DNA of 64,000 nucleotides from Rhizobium sp. NLR16a. GTDB lineage: Bacteria > Pseudomonadota > Alphaproteobacteria > Rhizobiales > Rhizobiaceae. The notes under the pieces were generated by a model that made no database searches, was not told where the DNA came from, and was given only the letters and a program-made list of their open reading frames with translations. Below are positions 1-8,164 of the stretch, piece after piece; position 1 is the stretch's first letter, and each line of letters begins with the position of its first letter. The translations under genes and the position numbers were made by a program. The stretch spans positions 186,001 to 250,000 of the forward strand of contig NZ_CP072869.1 in assembly GCF_017948245.1 (NCBI RefSeq). The letters are read 5' to 3'.

Positions 1-97
1 TGTGGCGGACTTCGTCCAGCGTCGTTTCCAGATCTTCCAACGTCGGCGATGCGGAGATCCGGTCCAAACTGTAGAAAAAACGAGAACTGCTCAGCAT
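1..97 (-). CDS. LuxR-family quorum-sensing regulator, N-terminus only
   Basis: The minus strand from an ATG at 97 reads MLSSSRFFYSLDRIS followed by ASPTLEDLETTLDEVRH and leaves the window at base 1. The spacing of FFYSLDRI and the acidic amphipathic stretch resembles the start of rhizobial LuxR autoinducer-binding domains of the RaiR/CinR/RhiR kind. It lies on the same strand and directly downstream of a LuxI-type synthase gene, the usual partner arrangement. The DNA-binding half is outside the window, so the assignment rests on about 32 residues and on context. Which named regulator it is cannot be decided here. Confidence 0.55.
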   Translation of the reverse strand, partial: MLSSSRFFYSLDRISASPTLEDLETTLDEVRH

Positions 98-249
98 GAG
101 ATGGACTCGCGGTTGTGTGTTTTCCTGACTGGGGTAATCGTAACATTTCGCGGTTAGCGAGAAAAGGACATTTTATAGCAACCATGGCGCGATGTGAAGA
201 ACAGGTTAAGGAACTGACGACACTGTGGGCGGCGGGACGGCGACTGGCC

Positions 250-888
250 TTACCGCATGCCACCATAGACAAGGGCCCTGCCAGGACAGGAAGAGGTTTG
301 ATTGAGAAGTCGGGCTAGGTTGGTGCGAAGTGTCCGACAGTTATCTGCAGTCACGTCCCACAGGCCGACATACAGTTTGCCGATCTCGGGCAGTGATCGG
401 GCAAGGGGCGTCGGCCTCCAGCCGAGCCTGCGATACACCCCGACCATCGCCCCATCATAGACGCCGACGATGTTTTCGATACCGGCGCCGAGGGCAAGAT
501 CGCAAAGCCCTGAGAGCAGTTCGGTGGCGACTGCGCGCGATTGCGCGATGTGTCCGGCAGATGGGTGAACGCAGAAGCGGGTACATTCCCAGGTCGTCGG
601 GCTGTCGACGTCGATAGGCTGATCGAAGAAATGCCGAAACTCGCTTTTGAGCATCGTCGCGCCAGTGGTCGGCAGCAGGCGTAGCGAACCTGTCAGTGTG
701 CCCGAAGGTCGTTGAGTGACGAGATATACGGGATCTTCGACCTCATCATATCGGTCCCTCTCCCATTGATCCCGGACATCGACCTGCCATCCCAGCCGAT
801 CGCGAAAAACGACGGCGCGAGCCCGAAACATTGCATCGAATGCACGTCGATCGGTCTCGAGCATGTCTTTGGTGAGTATCCGCAACAT
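250..888 (-). CDS. LuxI-family acyl-homoserine-lactone synthase
   Basis: This 212-residue protein should make an N-acyl-homoserine lactone from S-adenosylmethionine and an acyl-ACP in the cytoplasm. It begins MLRILTKDML and shows family landmarks in order: RARAVVFRDRLGW (conserved R and W near residues 23-35), a D/E-rich EVEDPVYLV segment, GSLRLLPTTG, and WECTRFCVHP (the conserved E-x-x-R region). The start at 888 is chosen over an upstream in-frame start at 954 because an AGGAGG sits 8 bases before it. It is followed on the same strand by a LuxR-type gene and divergent from a small XRE regulator and the rhi-type operon. It resembles RaiI and RhiI of Rhizobium, and I cannot separate these by eye. 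Confidence 0.88.
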   Translation of the reverse strand: MLRILTKDMLETDRRAFDAMFRARAVVFRDRLGWQVDVRDQWERDRYDEVEDPVYLVTQRPSGTLTGSLRLLPTTGATMLKSEFRHFFDQPIDVDSPTTWECTRFCVHPSAGHIAQSRAVATELLSGLCDLALGAGIENIVGVYDGAMVGVYRRLGWRPTPLARSLPEIGKLYVGLWDVTADNCRTLRTNLARLLNQTSSCPGRALVYGGMR

Positions 889-1005
889 ATCCGTTCCTCC
901 TGATCGTCGATGTTTCACAACAGGGGCCGACCTCGAGCAATATGGATATTTCACCAGATTGACCGGCGCTTCGACTTACCTTTCATTTTCACAGGCATTT
1001 CCGAA

Positions 1006-1023
1006 GCTTGATCGATCTCAAGC
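1006..1023. promoter_or_regulatory. Inverted repeat in the divergent promoter region
   Basis: GCTTGA and TCAAGC flank a 6-base spacer (TCGATC) between the divergently transcribed AHL synthase (start 888) and XRE regulator (start 1067). The size (18 bp) suits a dimeric HTH regulator, either LuxR-type or the neighbouring XRE protein. Only the symmetry is seen; binding is inference. Confidence 0.3.
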
Positions 1024-1066
1024 TCGCTGTGGCTGCCACTTCAACGCAACCAAGGAAGAATCGTTC

Positions 1067-1417
1067 GTGACCTACGATCCAGCCCGCGGCAAACGCATTC
1101 GAGAAGCGATATCTCGGGGCAAGTTCCGGAAAGTACACGCTCTTGCAGCCGAACTGAATGTATCAGTCGCGGCCGTTTCGCGCTGGCAAAATGGCGGCCA
1201 TACGTCCCTGGAAAGCGCCTGCGCTCTCGCGCGCCTGCTGGATGTTTCCCTCGATTGGCTGCTCTTGGGGCGAGGGACCATGGACGGGCATAGGAACAGC
1301 GCGATCTCCGCCACGGAATTGCTGTGGGTAATGGCGCTACGCGGCCGATCTGCGGCGGCTCAGTCCAATCTTATTGGGCTGCTCGAATCCATCCCTCCGG
1401 AACACGCCTTACGCTAA
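1067..1417 (+). CDS. Small XRE-family helix-turn-helix regulator
   Basis: The product is a 116-residue putative DNA-binding protein. A Cro/CI-type HTH is visible around residues 20-65: HALAAELNVSVAAVSRWQNG (helices 2 and 3) followed by SLESACALARLLDVSLDWLLLG, the typical end of an XRE domain. I chose the GTG at 1067, preceded by AAGGAAG, because the longer frame from 863 overlaps the divergent AHL synthase start and adds residues without domain character. No effector domain is seen; the C-terminal 40 residues are short and helical-looking. It lies between the AHL synthase and the rhi-type operon and could control either. Its target is unknown. Confidence 0.7.
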   Translation: MTYDPARGKRIREAISRGKFRKVHALAAELNVSVAAVSRWQNGGHTSLESACALARLLDVSLDWLLLGRGTMDGHRNSAISATELLWVMALRGRSAAAQSNLIGLLESIPPEHALR

Positions 1418-1596
1418 GCACAATTCTGAACGGTTTTTTAACTTGCGCTCAACAGCTCTAGGTTGCTTAAATGAGCAGCATCAACGATCTTTCTAATTAG
1501 GGTTTCATTGACGGGACCGGCAGGAAGGCTAGCCCACCCTGCCCTCGCCGACGCGAAGACCCTTGTTTTCACAATCAACGCAGAAGGGTTGCCGAC
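1418..1596. other. Intergenic region upstream of rhiA, probable promoter
   Basis: No coding sequence is seen. GGCAGG and CCTGCC form an inverted repeat with a 13-base spacer at 1519-1543, about 55 bases before the rhiA start. It could be an operator or mRNA hairpin. I cannot assign a lux box with confidence. Confidence 0.35.
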
Positions 1597-2268
1597 ATGT
1601 CAACAATGTTGACCATCAACGTGAAAAACTACGAATCCCAGACGCAAAACTTCTACTTCTTCCAGCAACCGGCAATTTATACCGGCGGCGGGCAAGTCTA
1701 TTCGAACAGCCTTTTCTCGCAATCGCTCGGCAACTACGACAACACCGGCGCGATCCTGACCTTCCAGGTCAACCTGCAATACTATGCCGGCATCCAGCAG
1801 GCAAATACACCGCCGCAAATTGGCGCATCATCTGGCTACTCGTCAGCCAGCCGCGCCATTGATCTTGCTCCGAGTTCGGGTGGCAGCGGTAAACCGAACG
1901 ACTGGACGACTGCAACGGTCAATCCGCTCGGACTATCCTCGCCAATCTACGGGGAAGGTGTACAGCCTGGCGCATTCCGCATCACCACGCCGGTTTTCAA
2001 CTCGCCGCCCTACTTCAATGTCGGCTCAGCGGTTGCCGTCAATGGCGGCATCGTGCTCTCCAACTTCGTGCAGGCAAACCCGGCCAGCAATACCGATTGC
2101 CAGCCGATCCTGAAATATTATGTCCAGACCGGCGCCTACACGCCAGGTGTCGTGATGAACTTCACGCAGTCGAGCGTGAACGCGGCGCTTTCCGACTTCA
2201 CCGGCGGCTATTCCGTCTGCAACGTCAGCCTGAAATCTGACGGCACCTGGACGACGCAGCTCCAGTAA
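1597..2268 (+). CDS. rhiA: RhiA-like rhizosphere-expressed protein
   Basis: The product is a 223-residue soluble protein with no signal peptide, rich in N, Q, S, Y and aromatic residues. It starts MSTMLTINVKNYESQTQNFY and ends with a DFTGGYSVCNVSLKSDGTW segment that suggests beta-sandwich strands. Size, position beside a luxI/luxR pair and the order of three following genes match the rhiABC operon known from R. leguminosarum bv. viciae, where rhiA is strongly expressed in the rhizosphere under RhiR control. The next gene is a clear paralog: both carry NPLGLSS/DPLGLSA and DFT-GY-x-VT-x-K-DGT motifs. The start has AGAAGGG upstream. Biochemical function is unknown in the family. Confidence 0.72.
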   Translation: MSTMLTINVKNYESQTQNFYFFQQPAIYTGGGQVYSNSLFSQSLGNYDNTGAILTFQVNLQYYAGIQQANTPPQIGASSGYSSASRAIDLAPSSGGSGKPNDWTTATVNPLGLSSPIYGEGVQPGAFRITTPVFNSPPYFNVGSAVAVNGGIVLSNFVQANPASNTDCQPILKYYVQTGAYTPGVVMNFTQSSVNAALSDFTGGYSVCNVSLKSDGTWTTQLQ

Positions 2269-2389
2269 ACCTTGGCAGCCATGCAGGTGAAGAACCGTCC
2301 CCTCTTCACCTGCATGCGCACCATCCGCGCGTTGCCGCCGCCCGCCGGGCGACGGACAGGCTTGATCTCAGAGGGGATTGTCACGCGCC

Positions 2390-3109
2390 ATGACCAGTTC
2401 GTCCTACCAGATCATCGTTCGGAACTTCTCGCAGACGACGCAATATTTCTATGTTTTCCAGAAGCAGGCGGCATTTCCGTTGCTGCCGAGCCATGGTCCC
2501 ATCCTCAGCGGCAGTCTCGGCTGCCAAAGCATCGGCAATTACGCAAGTTCGGGAGCGCAGATCAATTTCGGTTTGGACAGTCAGGTCTATGCAGGTGCCC
2601 TCAGCACCAAACAGGCGGCGTCGCCCTCGCAGCTTATCGCGCTTCTCTCGCTCAATGCCGCCACGCTATCCGTGGTCGGCAGCAGCTCGGCGTTCCGACC
2701 GGTTACGCTCACCACGGTCGACGGTTCGCCGGACAATTGCACGACCTTGACGCTCGATCCGCTTGGACTTTCCGCGCCAGCCAATCAAGCCGGAGTTGCG
2801 ATCGGAGGGTTTGGCATAAACGTGCCTTCCTACACGCCGTTGCCGCGTCCCGAACTCTATTGTGGCGTCGTTGCACTGAACGACAATCAAGCGATCATAC
2901 TCTCGAGCTTCGTCGCTCCTGTCCCTAACGCCGTCATGAACTGCATACCTAAGCAAATCTTTTTCGTGAAGATGGGCTACCAGCCGGTCGGAAGCACCGT
3001 GACTTATGACGAGAGCAACTCGGCATGCTGCGATTTCACGACCGGTTACGCGACCTACACCGTGACTTACAAAGCCGACGGAACCTTTTCGGCGACAGGA
3101 GGACCATAG
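2390..3109 (+). CDS. rhiB: RhiB-like protein, paralog of RhiA
   Basis: The product is a 239-residue protein that starts MTSSSYQIIVRNFSQTTQYF and ends with DFTTGYATYTVTYKADGTFS. These sections align by eye with the start and end of the preceding RhiA-like protein (NFSQTTQYFYVFQ against NYESQTQNFYFFQ; DPLGLSAP against NPLGLSSP), so the two genes arose by duplication. The ATG at 2390 is chosen rather than an in-frame TTG at 2378, which lies too close to the AGAGGGG ribosome site. The 121-base gap after rhiA and the shared strand imply one transcript. It has an unusually cysteine-containing C-terminal half (NSACCDF, MNCIPK). Function is unknown. Confidence 0.68.
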   Translation: MTSSSYQIIVRNFSQTTQYFYVFQKQAAFPLLPSHGPILSGSLGCQSIGNYASSGAQINFGLDSQVYAGALSTKQAASPSQLIALLSLNAATLSVVGSSSAFRPVTLTTVDGSPDNCTTLTLDPLGLSAPANQAGVAIGGFGINVPSYTPLPRPELYCGVVALNDNQAIILSSFVAPVPNAVMNCIPKQIFFVKMGYQPVGSTVTYDESNSACCDFTTGYATYTVTYKADGTFSATGGP

Positions 3110-3175
3110 ACCCAGAGATCCGGATCATCACTGACGCTTGAACAAGCCAACCCTTGAAACGAAAGGAATATAGCA

Positions 3176-3580
3176 ATGTTACGTATCACGTCGAAATTCG
3201 CTGGCCAAACAGCGCGTCGCAATAGAATTGCTGCCGGGCTTGCCATTTCCATCGTCTCTATCCTCGCAACAGCGCTGCCTGCCGCCGCACAACTCGTTTT
3301 TTCGTCCGATTGCCGGAACTATCAGCCCATTGCGGTCGCACCGCCGAACGACGCGATCCTCTTCACCAAGCAGCCGGTGCCCCATCCGAACGGAACGGCC
3401 TCCGTCTTTGCGATCGTCGGAGCCGACACCTTTGTCATACCGGGTGGGGCCAACTCCTGCATCGTCGCCGCTCCCCCCGCCGATGACAATTACTGCTTCA
3501 TTGCCCGCGACGACAACACGATCGATGGCGTCGGTTTTACTGCCATTCGAAATCCGGGGGGCCTGACCGCCTGCCAGTAA
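3176..3580 (+). CDS. rhiC: RhiC-like exported protein
   Basis: This 134-residue protein has a clear Sec signal peptide: a basic start (MLRITSKFAGQTARRNR), a hydrophobic core (IAAGLAISIVSILATAL) and a PAAA cleavage site before QLVFSSD near residue 39. The mature part is about 95 residues with four cysteines, which suggests disulfides in the periplasm. Position as third gene of the rhi-type operon and export agree with RhiC, described as a periplasmic product of the R. leguminosarum rhiABC operon. AAAGGAAT precedes the ATG. A hairpin follows 50 bases after the stop. Function beyond the rhizosphere association is not known. Confidence 0.68.
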   Translation: MLRITSKFAGQTARRNRIAAGLAISIVSILATALPAAAQLVFSSDCRNYQPIAVAPPNDAILFTKQPVPHPNGTASVFAIVGADTFVIPGGANSCIVAAPPADDNYCFIARDDNTIDGVGFTAIRNPGGLTACQ

Positions 3581-3632
3581 GGGGTGAATTTTCCACATCC
3601 AACAGTTCTCGTCCGGTCTTGCGCGAAGGTGA

Positions 3633-3660
3633 GGCGGAAAGTGGAATATCCACCTCCGCC
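3633..3660 (+). terminator. Hairpin after rhiC, possible terminator
   Basis: GGCGGA and TCCGCC enclose a nested GTGGA-ATA-TCCAC stem, giving a long imperfect hairpin 53 bases after the rhiC stop. There is no following T run, so termination is inferred from position and stem strength only. Confidence 0.4.
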
Positions 3661-4255
3661 CGCTGTCGCGCGCTTGTCACCCTGGCGACCCAATTCTGCA
3701 CGCTAAGAAGCAATCGGTGGGTGAAAGAAACTACAGCTAATGAGCAGTTCATAGGCACTGGCCAGCGGTAATCTTTCCGGTTCCAAGGATTCTATTGACG
3801 GCGGCCGCGATAGCGGCCTCCGTCGGTGAACCACCCTTCGTCATGCCGCGCCCCGCCAAGACGCTGACGATTTGCATTCCCGCCGGCATCGAGCACGGCG
3901 GACGGCCCATAGAGCTGGGATAAAATAAACCCTTCGGGAAGCTGGGCAGTGATTTGAGTAAAAGTCCTAATGAAGGTCTCTTAGTCAGCCCTGGTCTGCC
4001 TATGCGCTTGCCGCTGTGTTCGGAATCTGCCAAGCTAAATAGACACATCTTATTGTGCCCTCCCCCAGCCGGTGAATGCGAAGGTCGCTCCCGGTCTGCC
4101 TATCTGCAGGATTTGCCGCGCTTGAGCAGATGACTTTCGAATCAGCCGCGAAAAGGCGAAAGATTGCTGTTAACTCCTCTGTGCGCTCTGCCGGCAACCA
4201 GGTGAATTTGAGCGCAATGACCGACCACTCCTCGAACAAGATCTGAGAAGAGACG
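3661..4255. other. 595-bp gap between rhiC and nodL
   Basis: No convincing gene is seen. A 99-codon minus-strand frame (3749-4048) exists but lacks a ribosome site and any recognisable domain. No nod box and no remnant of nodF or nodE was found here, although these genes normally precede nodL in the R. leguminosarum nodFEL operon. Confidence 0.5.
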
Positions 4256-4828
4256 ATGACACGCAGCCAAAAAGAAAAGATGCTCGCAGGCGAGATGTAT
4301 AACGCAGCGGATCCTGAGATCCAAGCCGAGCTGCTCCTCACCGGGGCTTGGCTGAAACGGTACAATGACACGCTGGGCGACCCCGCCGAGCGGTGGCATG
4401 CGCTTCTGTCGGAACGATTGGGAACGGTGGGGCTTGGAGCGGCTATTCGCCCTCCGTTTCACTGCGACTACGGGTTCAACATTCGGATCGGAGCTTGGGT
4501 TTACATCAATTTCAACTGCGTCATTCTTGACGTGGCAACGGTGACTATCGGTGACGGAACCGCAATTGGGCCTGCTGTGCAGATTTATACCGCGGACCAT
4601 CCACATGATCCCGAGCAGCGCCAGGCCGGACTGCAGTTGGGACGACCTGTCAGCATCGGCAGAAACGCCTGGATTGGCGGTGGAGCGATCATTCTCCCGG
4701 GCGTGACGATCGGCGATCACGCTGTCATTGGCGCTGGTAGCGTGGTCACGCGAGATGTCCCTGCAGGATGCACGGCCATGGGAAATCCTGCTCGGGTCAG
4801 AGTCGGTGGACGCCTGCCGCCATCATAA
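4256..4828 (+). CDS. nodL: NodL O-acetyltransferase
   Basis: NodL transfers acetyl from acetyl-CoA to the O-6 of the non-reducing glucosamine of the Nod factor in the cytoplasm. The 190-residue protein matches the family length. It has the maltose/galactoside acetyltransferase N-terminal domain (MTRSQKEKMLAGEMYNA) and then left-handed beta-helix hexapeptide turns: IGDGTAIGP, the loop YTADHPHDP with the catalytic His, IGRNAWIGGGAIILPGVTIGDHAVIGAGSVV and the terminal GNPARV. The ATG at 4256 follows AGAAGAGA. It stands alone: there is no nodFE upstream and 635 bp separate it from the nodM nod box. Whether it still has an inducible promoter is unclear. A housekeeping LacA-like enzyme is the alternative, but the nod context favours NodL. 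Confidence 0.85.
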   Translation: MTRSQKEKMLAGEMYNAADPEIQAELLLTGAWLKRYNDTLGDPAERWHALLSERLGTVGLGAAIRPPFHCDYGFNIRIGAWVYINFNCVILDVATVTIGDGTAIGPAVQIYTADHPHDPEQRQAGLQLGRPVSIGRNAWIGGGAIILPGVTIGDHAVIGAGSVVTRDVPAGCTAMGNPARVRVGGRLPPS

Positions 4829-5463
4829 AAGTAGGCGTCGGGCGAAAATCTGGTGGTAAGAGGTAGTCTCGTTGCTTGTGCGAACGAAGATTTTGGGTCG
4901 CCATGGCCCGTGCGACCATCGGCACTCTGACGCAGTTCTCTTTGCAAATGCGGTCGGGCAGTCGTGCTATGTGATTACTGATCGCGTTTGATACGACCGG
5001 CTGCACATCGCACCGAACCGCCGGGTTCCAGCGTCAGGATCCGGCTGTCCAGTCGAAAACTCGAGGCACCATCTACTGCCGACACACGCGGCCATGTGAC
5101 CTTTTCCTGGGAGACCGCCCGAAGATAGCCTTCGTTCGTCCCATGCCAAAGCCTCCTTCCCATCGGTGCCCGAAACCAACCTGTAGAATCTAGATCGACT
5201 GGTGTTTTCAAGGAGATGCTGGTTCTCTTCCGATTTATGAGGTACGAACGGCCGCGTGCATGCAGTCCGTGCGCTCGATGAATGACAATTGCTCGTTTCG
5301 AATAGACATCCGCTGGCGTTATGTCGCCGGCAAGTACCAATCGCTGTTGCCAGGAACATCTTCAGAGGTAGGCGCCCAACACCCGGGCGTAGCTTATCAG
5401 TCGACACTGTGGAGAAGGCATCATTGGCTGCGTACAGCGTCAATCGATCCTACTGAGTGCGCC
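4829..5463. other. 635-bp gap between nodL and the nod box
   Basis: No supported gene. A 121-codon minus-strand frame (4975-5340) has no recognised domain and no clear ribosome site; it may be a gene remnant or chance. The region reads as leftover sequence between nodL and the nodM promoter. Confidence 0.45.
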
Positions 5464-5514
5464 GCATTCATATTGTGGATGATAGCTATCGCAACAATCA
5501 ATTTTACTAATCTG
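5464..5514 (+). promoter_or_regulatory. nod box (NodD binding site) upstream of nodM
   Basis: The sequence runs ATTCATATTGTGGATG, a short spacer with GCTATCG, then ACAATCAATTTTACTAATC. This matches the nod box consensus (YATCCAT..RGATG...ATC.AAACAATCRATTTTACCAATC) with few mismatches, and it ends 93 bases before the nodM start, the usual distance. NodD bound here with plant flavonoids should drive nodM-nodN-nodT. Confidence 0.9.
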
Positions 5515-5607
5515 TTTAGATTTATTAGCACGCGCTGGAGGACACGCGCCGAGCGGCGTCCGCCTTCCTGACTACCGGTCGGGGGCTCTTGGACACGGGT
5601 GACGAGC

Positions 5608-7434
5608 ATGTGTGGGATTGTTGGCATAGTGGGACATAAGCCCGTGTCGGAGCGGCTGGTAGCAGCCTTGGAGCGGCTGGAATACCGCGGATATGATTCA
5701 TCAGGCATTGCTACGATATTCGAGGGAGAATTGCGCCGACGCCGCGCAAAAGGCAAGCTCGGGAACCTTAAAACGAGATTGAAAAAAGAACCCCTGAGCG
5801 GCACTGTTGGCATCGCCCACACACGATGGGCGACCCATGGCGCACCGACAGAATGCAACGCACACCCGCACTTTGCCGATGGCGTAGCCGTTGTTCATAA
5901 CGGCATCATTGAAAATTTCTCCGAGCTAAAGGACGGATTGGCGAAGGTAGGGGCCAAGTTCCAGACCGACACGGACACCGAGGTGATTGCGCATCTCCTG
6001 ACAAAGTTCCGTCGGGATGGCATGGGATGTCTCGAGGCAATGCAAGCCATGCTGAAGTGCGTCAAGGGCGCCTTCGCGCTTGCCATTCTGTTTGAGGAGG
6101 ATCCCGCAAGCATTATGGTGGCGCGCAATGGGCCACCATTAGTGATAGGCCATGGCGACGGTGAGATGTTTCTAGGCTCCGACGCGATCGCTCTTGCTCC
6201 GTTCACCAATGACATCACTTATCTGCAAGATGGCGACTGGGCTGTTATAGGCAAAGCGAGTGTCCAAGTTTTCGATATCGAAGGCAAAGTCGTTACGCGC
6301 CCGCGGCACAGATCGGTTGCTACCGCCGACCTGGTCTGCAAGGGCAATCACCGGCACTTTATGGAGAAGGAAATCTACGAGCAATCCGAGGTCATCGCCG
6401 GTGCTCTTGGGCACTACATCAATGTCAACGATAGTCATGTCACAGTCACTTCAACCGACATCGATTTCGCCAGAGTTGAGAGCCTCGCGATCTCCGCCTG
6501 CGGCACGGCATATCTTGCCGGACTGATTGGCAAATATTGGTTCGAGCGCTACGCACGGTTAATGGTGGAAATTGATGTCGCCTCTGAATTCCGTTACCGC
6601 GAAATCCCGTTGTCGCCGCGATCGGCAGCGCTCTTCATCTCTCAATCTGGTGAGACGGCTGACACGCTTGCATCGCTGCGTTATTGCAAAGCACAAGGTC
6701 TGAGAATTGGTGCTGTCGTCAATACCCCAGAATCAACAATTGCCCGCGAGGCAGATGCCATCTTTCCGATCCTCGCCGGGCCAGAGATCGGCGTTGCTTC
6801 TACCAAGGCATTCACATGCCAGCTTGCTGTTCTCGCTGCGCTAGCCATCGGCGCGGGCAAGGCGCGGGGCGCAATCACGGACGACGAGGAACAAGTGCTC
6901 GTCCAAAGTTTGGCGACGTTGCCGGGCGTTATGCGACAGGTGCTGAACGACATCAAGCCGAAGATCGAGCTCTTGTCACGGGAATTGTCGAATTACCGCG
7001 ACGTGCTCTATCTCGGTCGCGGCACGAGTTTCCCATTGGCTATGGAAGGTGCGCTGAAGCTCAAGGAGGTCTCCTATATCCATGCAGAAGGTTATGCAGC
7101 AGGAGAATTAAAACACGGTCCGATCGCACTGATCGATGAAAATATGCCAGTCATCGTTATCGCGCCACATGACCGATTCTTCGATAAGACTGTCTCCAAC
7201 ATGCAGGAAGTGGCCGCCCGCGGCGGCCGCATCATTCTGATCACCGACGAAACGGGAGCTTCGATGTCGAAACTCCCCACCATGCACACTATCGTATTAC
7301 CCGATGTTGAGGAGATTATCGCGCCGATGATCTTTTCTCTGCCGCTGCAGCTTCTTGCGTATCATACGGCGGTCGTCATGGGGGCAGATGTGGACCAGCC
7401 GCGGAATCTCGCTAAATCAGTCACAGTCGAATGA
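5608..7434 (+). CDS. nodM: NodM glucosamine-6-phosphate synthase (isomerizing)
   Basis: NodM converts fructose-6-phosphate and glutamine to glucosamine-6-phosphate and glutamate, which feeds Nod factor backbone synthesis. The 608-residue length is standard for GlmS. The class II glutaminase domain starts with the nucleophile Cys2 (MCGIVGIVG), with HTRWATHG and HNGIIENF motifs near residues 74-105; two SIS sugar-isomerase domains follow (SQSGETADT near 340, ISACGTAY near 295, LGRGTSFPLAMEGALKLKE near 470), and the C-terminus ends LAKSVTVE. The ATG at 5608 is chosen over a GTG at 5599 because Cys must follow Met. The nod box 93 bases upstream and nodN and nodT downstream mark it as the symbiotic copy rather than housekeeping glmS. 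Confidence 0.93.
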   Translation: MCGIVGIVGHKPVSERLVAALERLEYRGYDSSGIATIFEGELRRRRAKGKLGNLKTRLKKEPLSGTVGIAHTRWATHGAPTECNAHPHFADGVAVVHNGIIENFSELKDGLAKVGAKFQTDTDTEVIAHLLTKFRRDGMGCLEAMQAMLKCVKGAFALAILFEEDPASIMVARNGPPLVIGHGDGEMFLGSDAIALAPFTNDITYLQDGDWAVIGKASVQVFDIEGKVVTRPRHRSVATADLVCKGNHRHFMEKEIYEQSEVIAGALGHYINVNDSHVTVTSTDIDFARVESLAISACGTAYLAGLIGKYWFERYARLMVEIDVASEFRYREIPLSPRSAALFISQSGETADTLASLRYCKAQGLRIGAVVNTPESTIAREADAIFPILAGPEIGVASTKAFTCQLAVLAALAIGAGKARGAITDDEEQVLVQSLATLPGVMRQVLNDIKPKIELLSRELSNYRDVLYLGRGTSFPLAMEGALKLKEVSYIHAEGYAAGELKHGPIALIDENMPVIVIAPHDRFFDKTVSNMQEVAARGGRIILITDETGASMSKLPTMHTIVLPDVEEIIAPMIFSLPLQLLAYHTAVVMGADVDQPRNLAKSVTVE

Positions 7435-7511
7435 TTGTAACGATTGGCTAGATCGCAACTCGCCTCCGGCAAAATCCACGACTAGATCAGACATCAAATA
7501 AGTGAGGTTGT

Positions 7512-7997
7512 ATGCACGAACTTTCGCTCGCCGACGTGCCGTCGCGAATTGGCCAGGAGCTCGGCAAATCCGAATGGATCACCGTTGATCAAACTACAAT
7601 CGATCTCTTTGCCGACGCGACACGCGATCATCAATTCATCCACGTGCACCCGGAACGCGCGGCAGTCGAAAGCCCGTTTGGTGGCACTATCGCTCATGGC
7701 TTCTTGACACTCTCGCTTCTGTCGGCGATGAACTTTAGCGGCATGCCAAGGATCCGTGAGCAGACCATGGGTCTTAACTACGGCTTAGACCGGGTACGTT
7801 TCATGTCACCGGTTAAGACCGGCAGCCGTGTGCGCGGTCGCTTCGTTCTCTCTGAATGTCAATTTCGCGGCGCAAGCATGCTGGTGACCACTTACGAGGT
7901 GACGGTCGAGATCGAGAACGAGAACCGACCGGCACTCACTGCTAATTGGATCACTATCATTCAGTTTGATCCGAACGACAGGCCTAAAGGGATTTGA
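7512..7997 (+). CDS. nodN: NodN, MaoC-like dehydratase family protein
   Basis: NodN is a 161-residue single hot-dog-fold protein of the MaoC/(R)-enoyl-CoA hydratase type. The hydratase signature is visible as FADATRDHQFIHVHPERA (Asp and His of the catalytic pair near residues 35-45) followed by GGTIAHGFLTLSL. In R. leguminosarum nodN contributes to normal Nod factor production, but its substrate has not been settled. It lies 77 bases after nodM and before nodT, matching the nodMNT order. GTGAGG precedes the ATG. Length and motifs appear intact. Confidence 0.9.
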   Translation: MHELSLADVPSRIGQELGKSEWITVDQTTIDLFADATRDHQFIHVHPERAAVESPFGGTIAHGFLTLSLLSAMNFSGMPRIREQTMGLNYGLDRVRFMSPVKTGSRVRGRFVLSECQFRGASMLVTTYEVTVEIENENRPALTANWITIIQFDPNDRPKGI

Positions 7998-8164
7998 CGC
8001 CAGCTCGCGCCAGCGGGTGTTGACTTGTTGTTTTGGCTGCACGGGATTTTGTAGTGTCACGCCGGAATTCTCGATCTGCTGCGTCGGTAATTGCGCGCTG
8101 GCATCATCCTTCGGGCAGGAGAAACGGGTTTGAGTTGAATTTCGCTGGAATAGAGGCTGATTGA

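Noticed and set aside
3661..4255. A remnant of nodE or nodF before nodL
   Set aside because: All three plus-strand frames were read, and no ketosynthase or acyl-carrier sequence was seen.
4975..5340. A 121-codon minus-strand frame between nodL and nodM
   Set aside because: No ribosome site, no recognised domain and no partner genes; kept only as part of the gap description.
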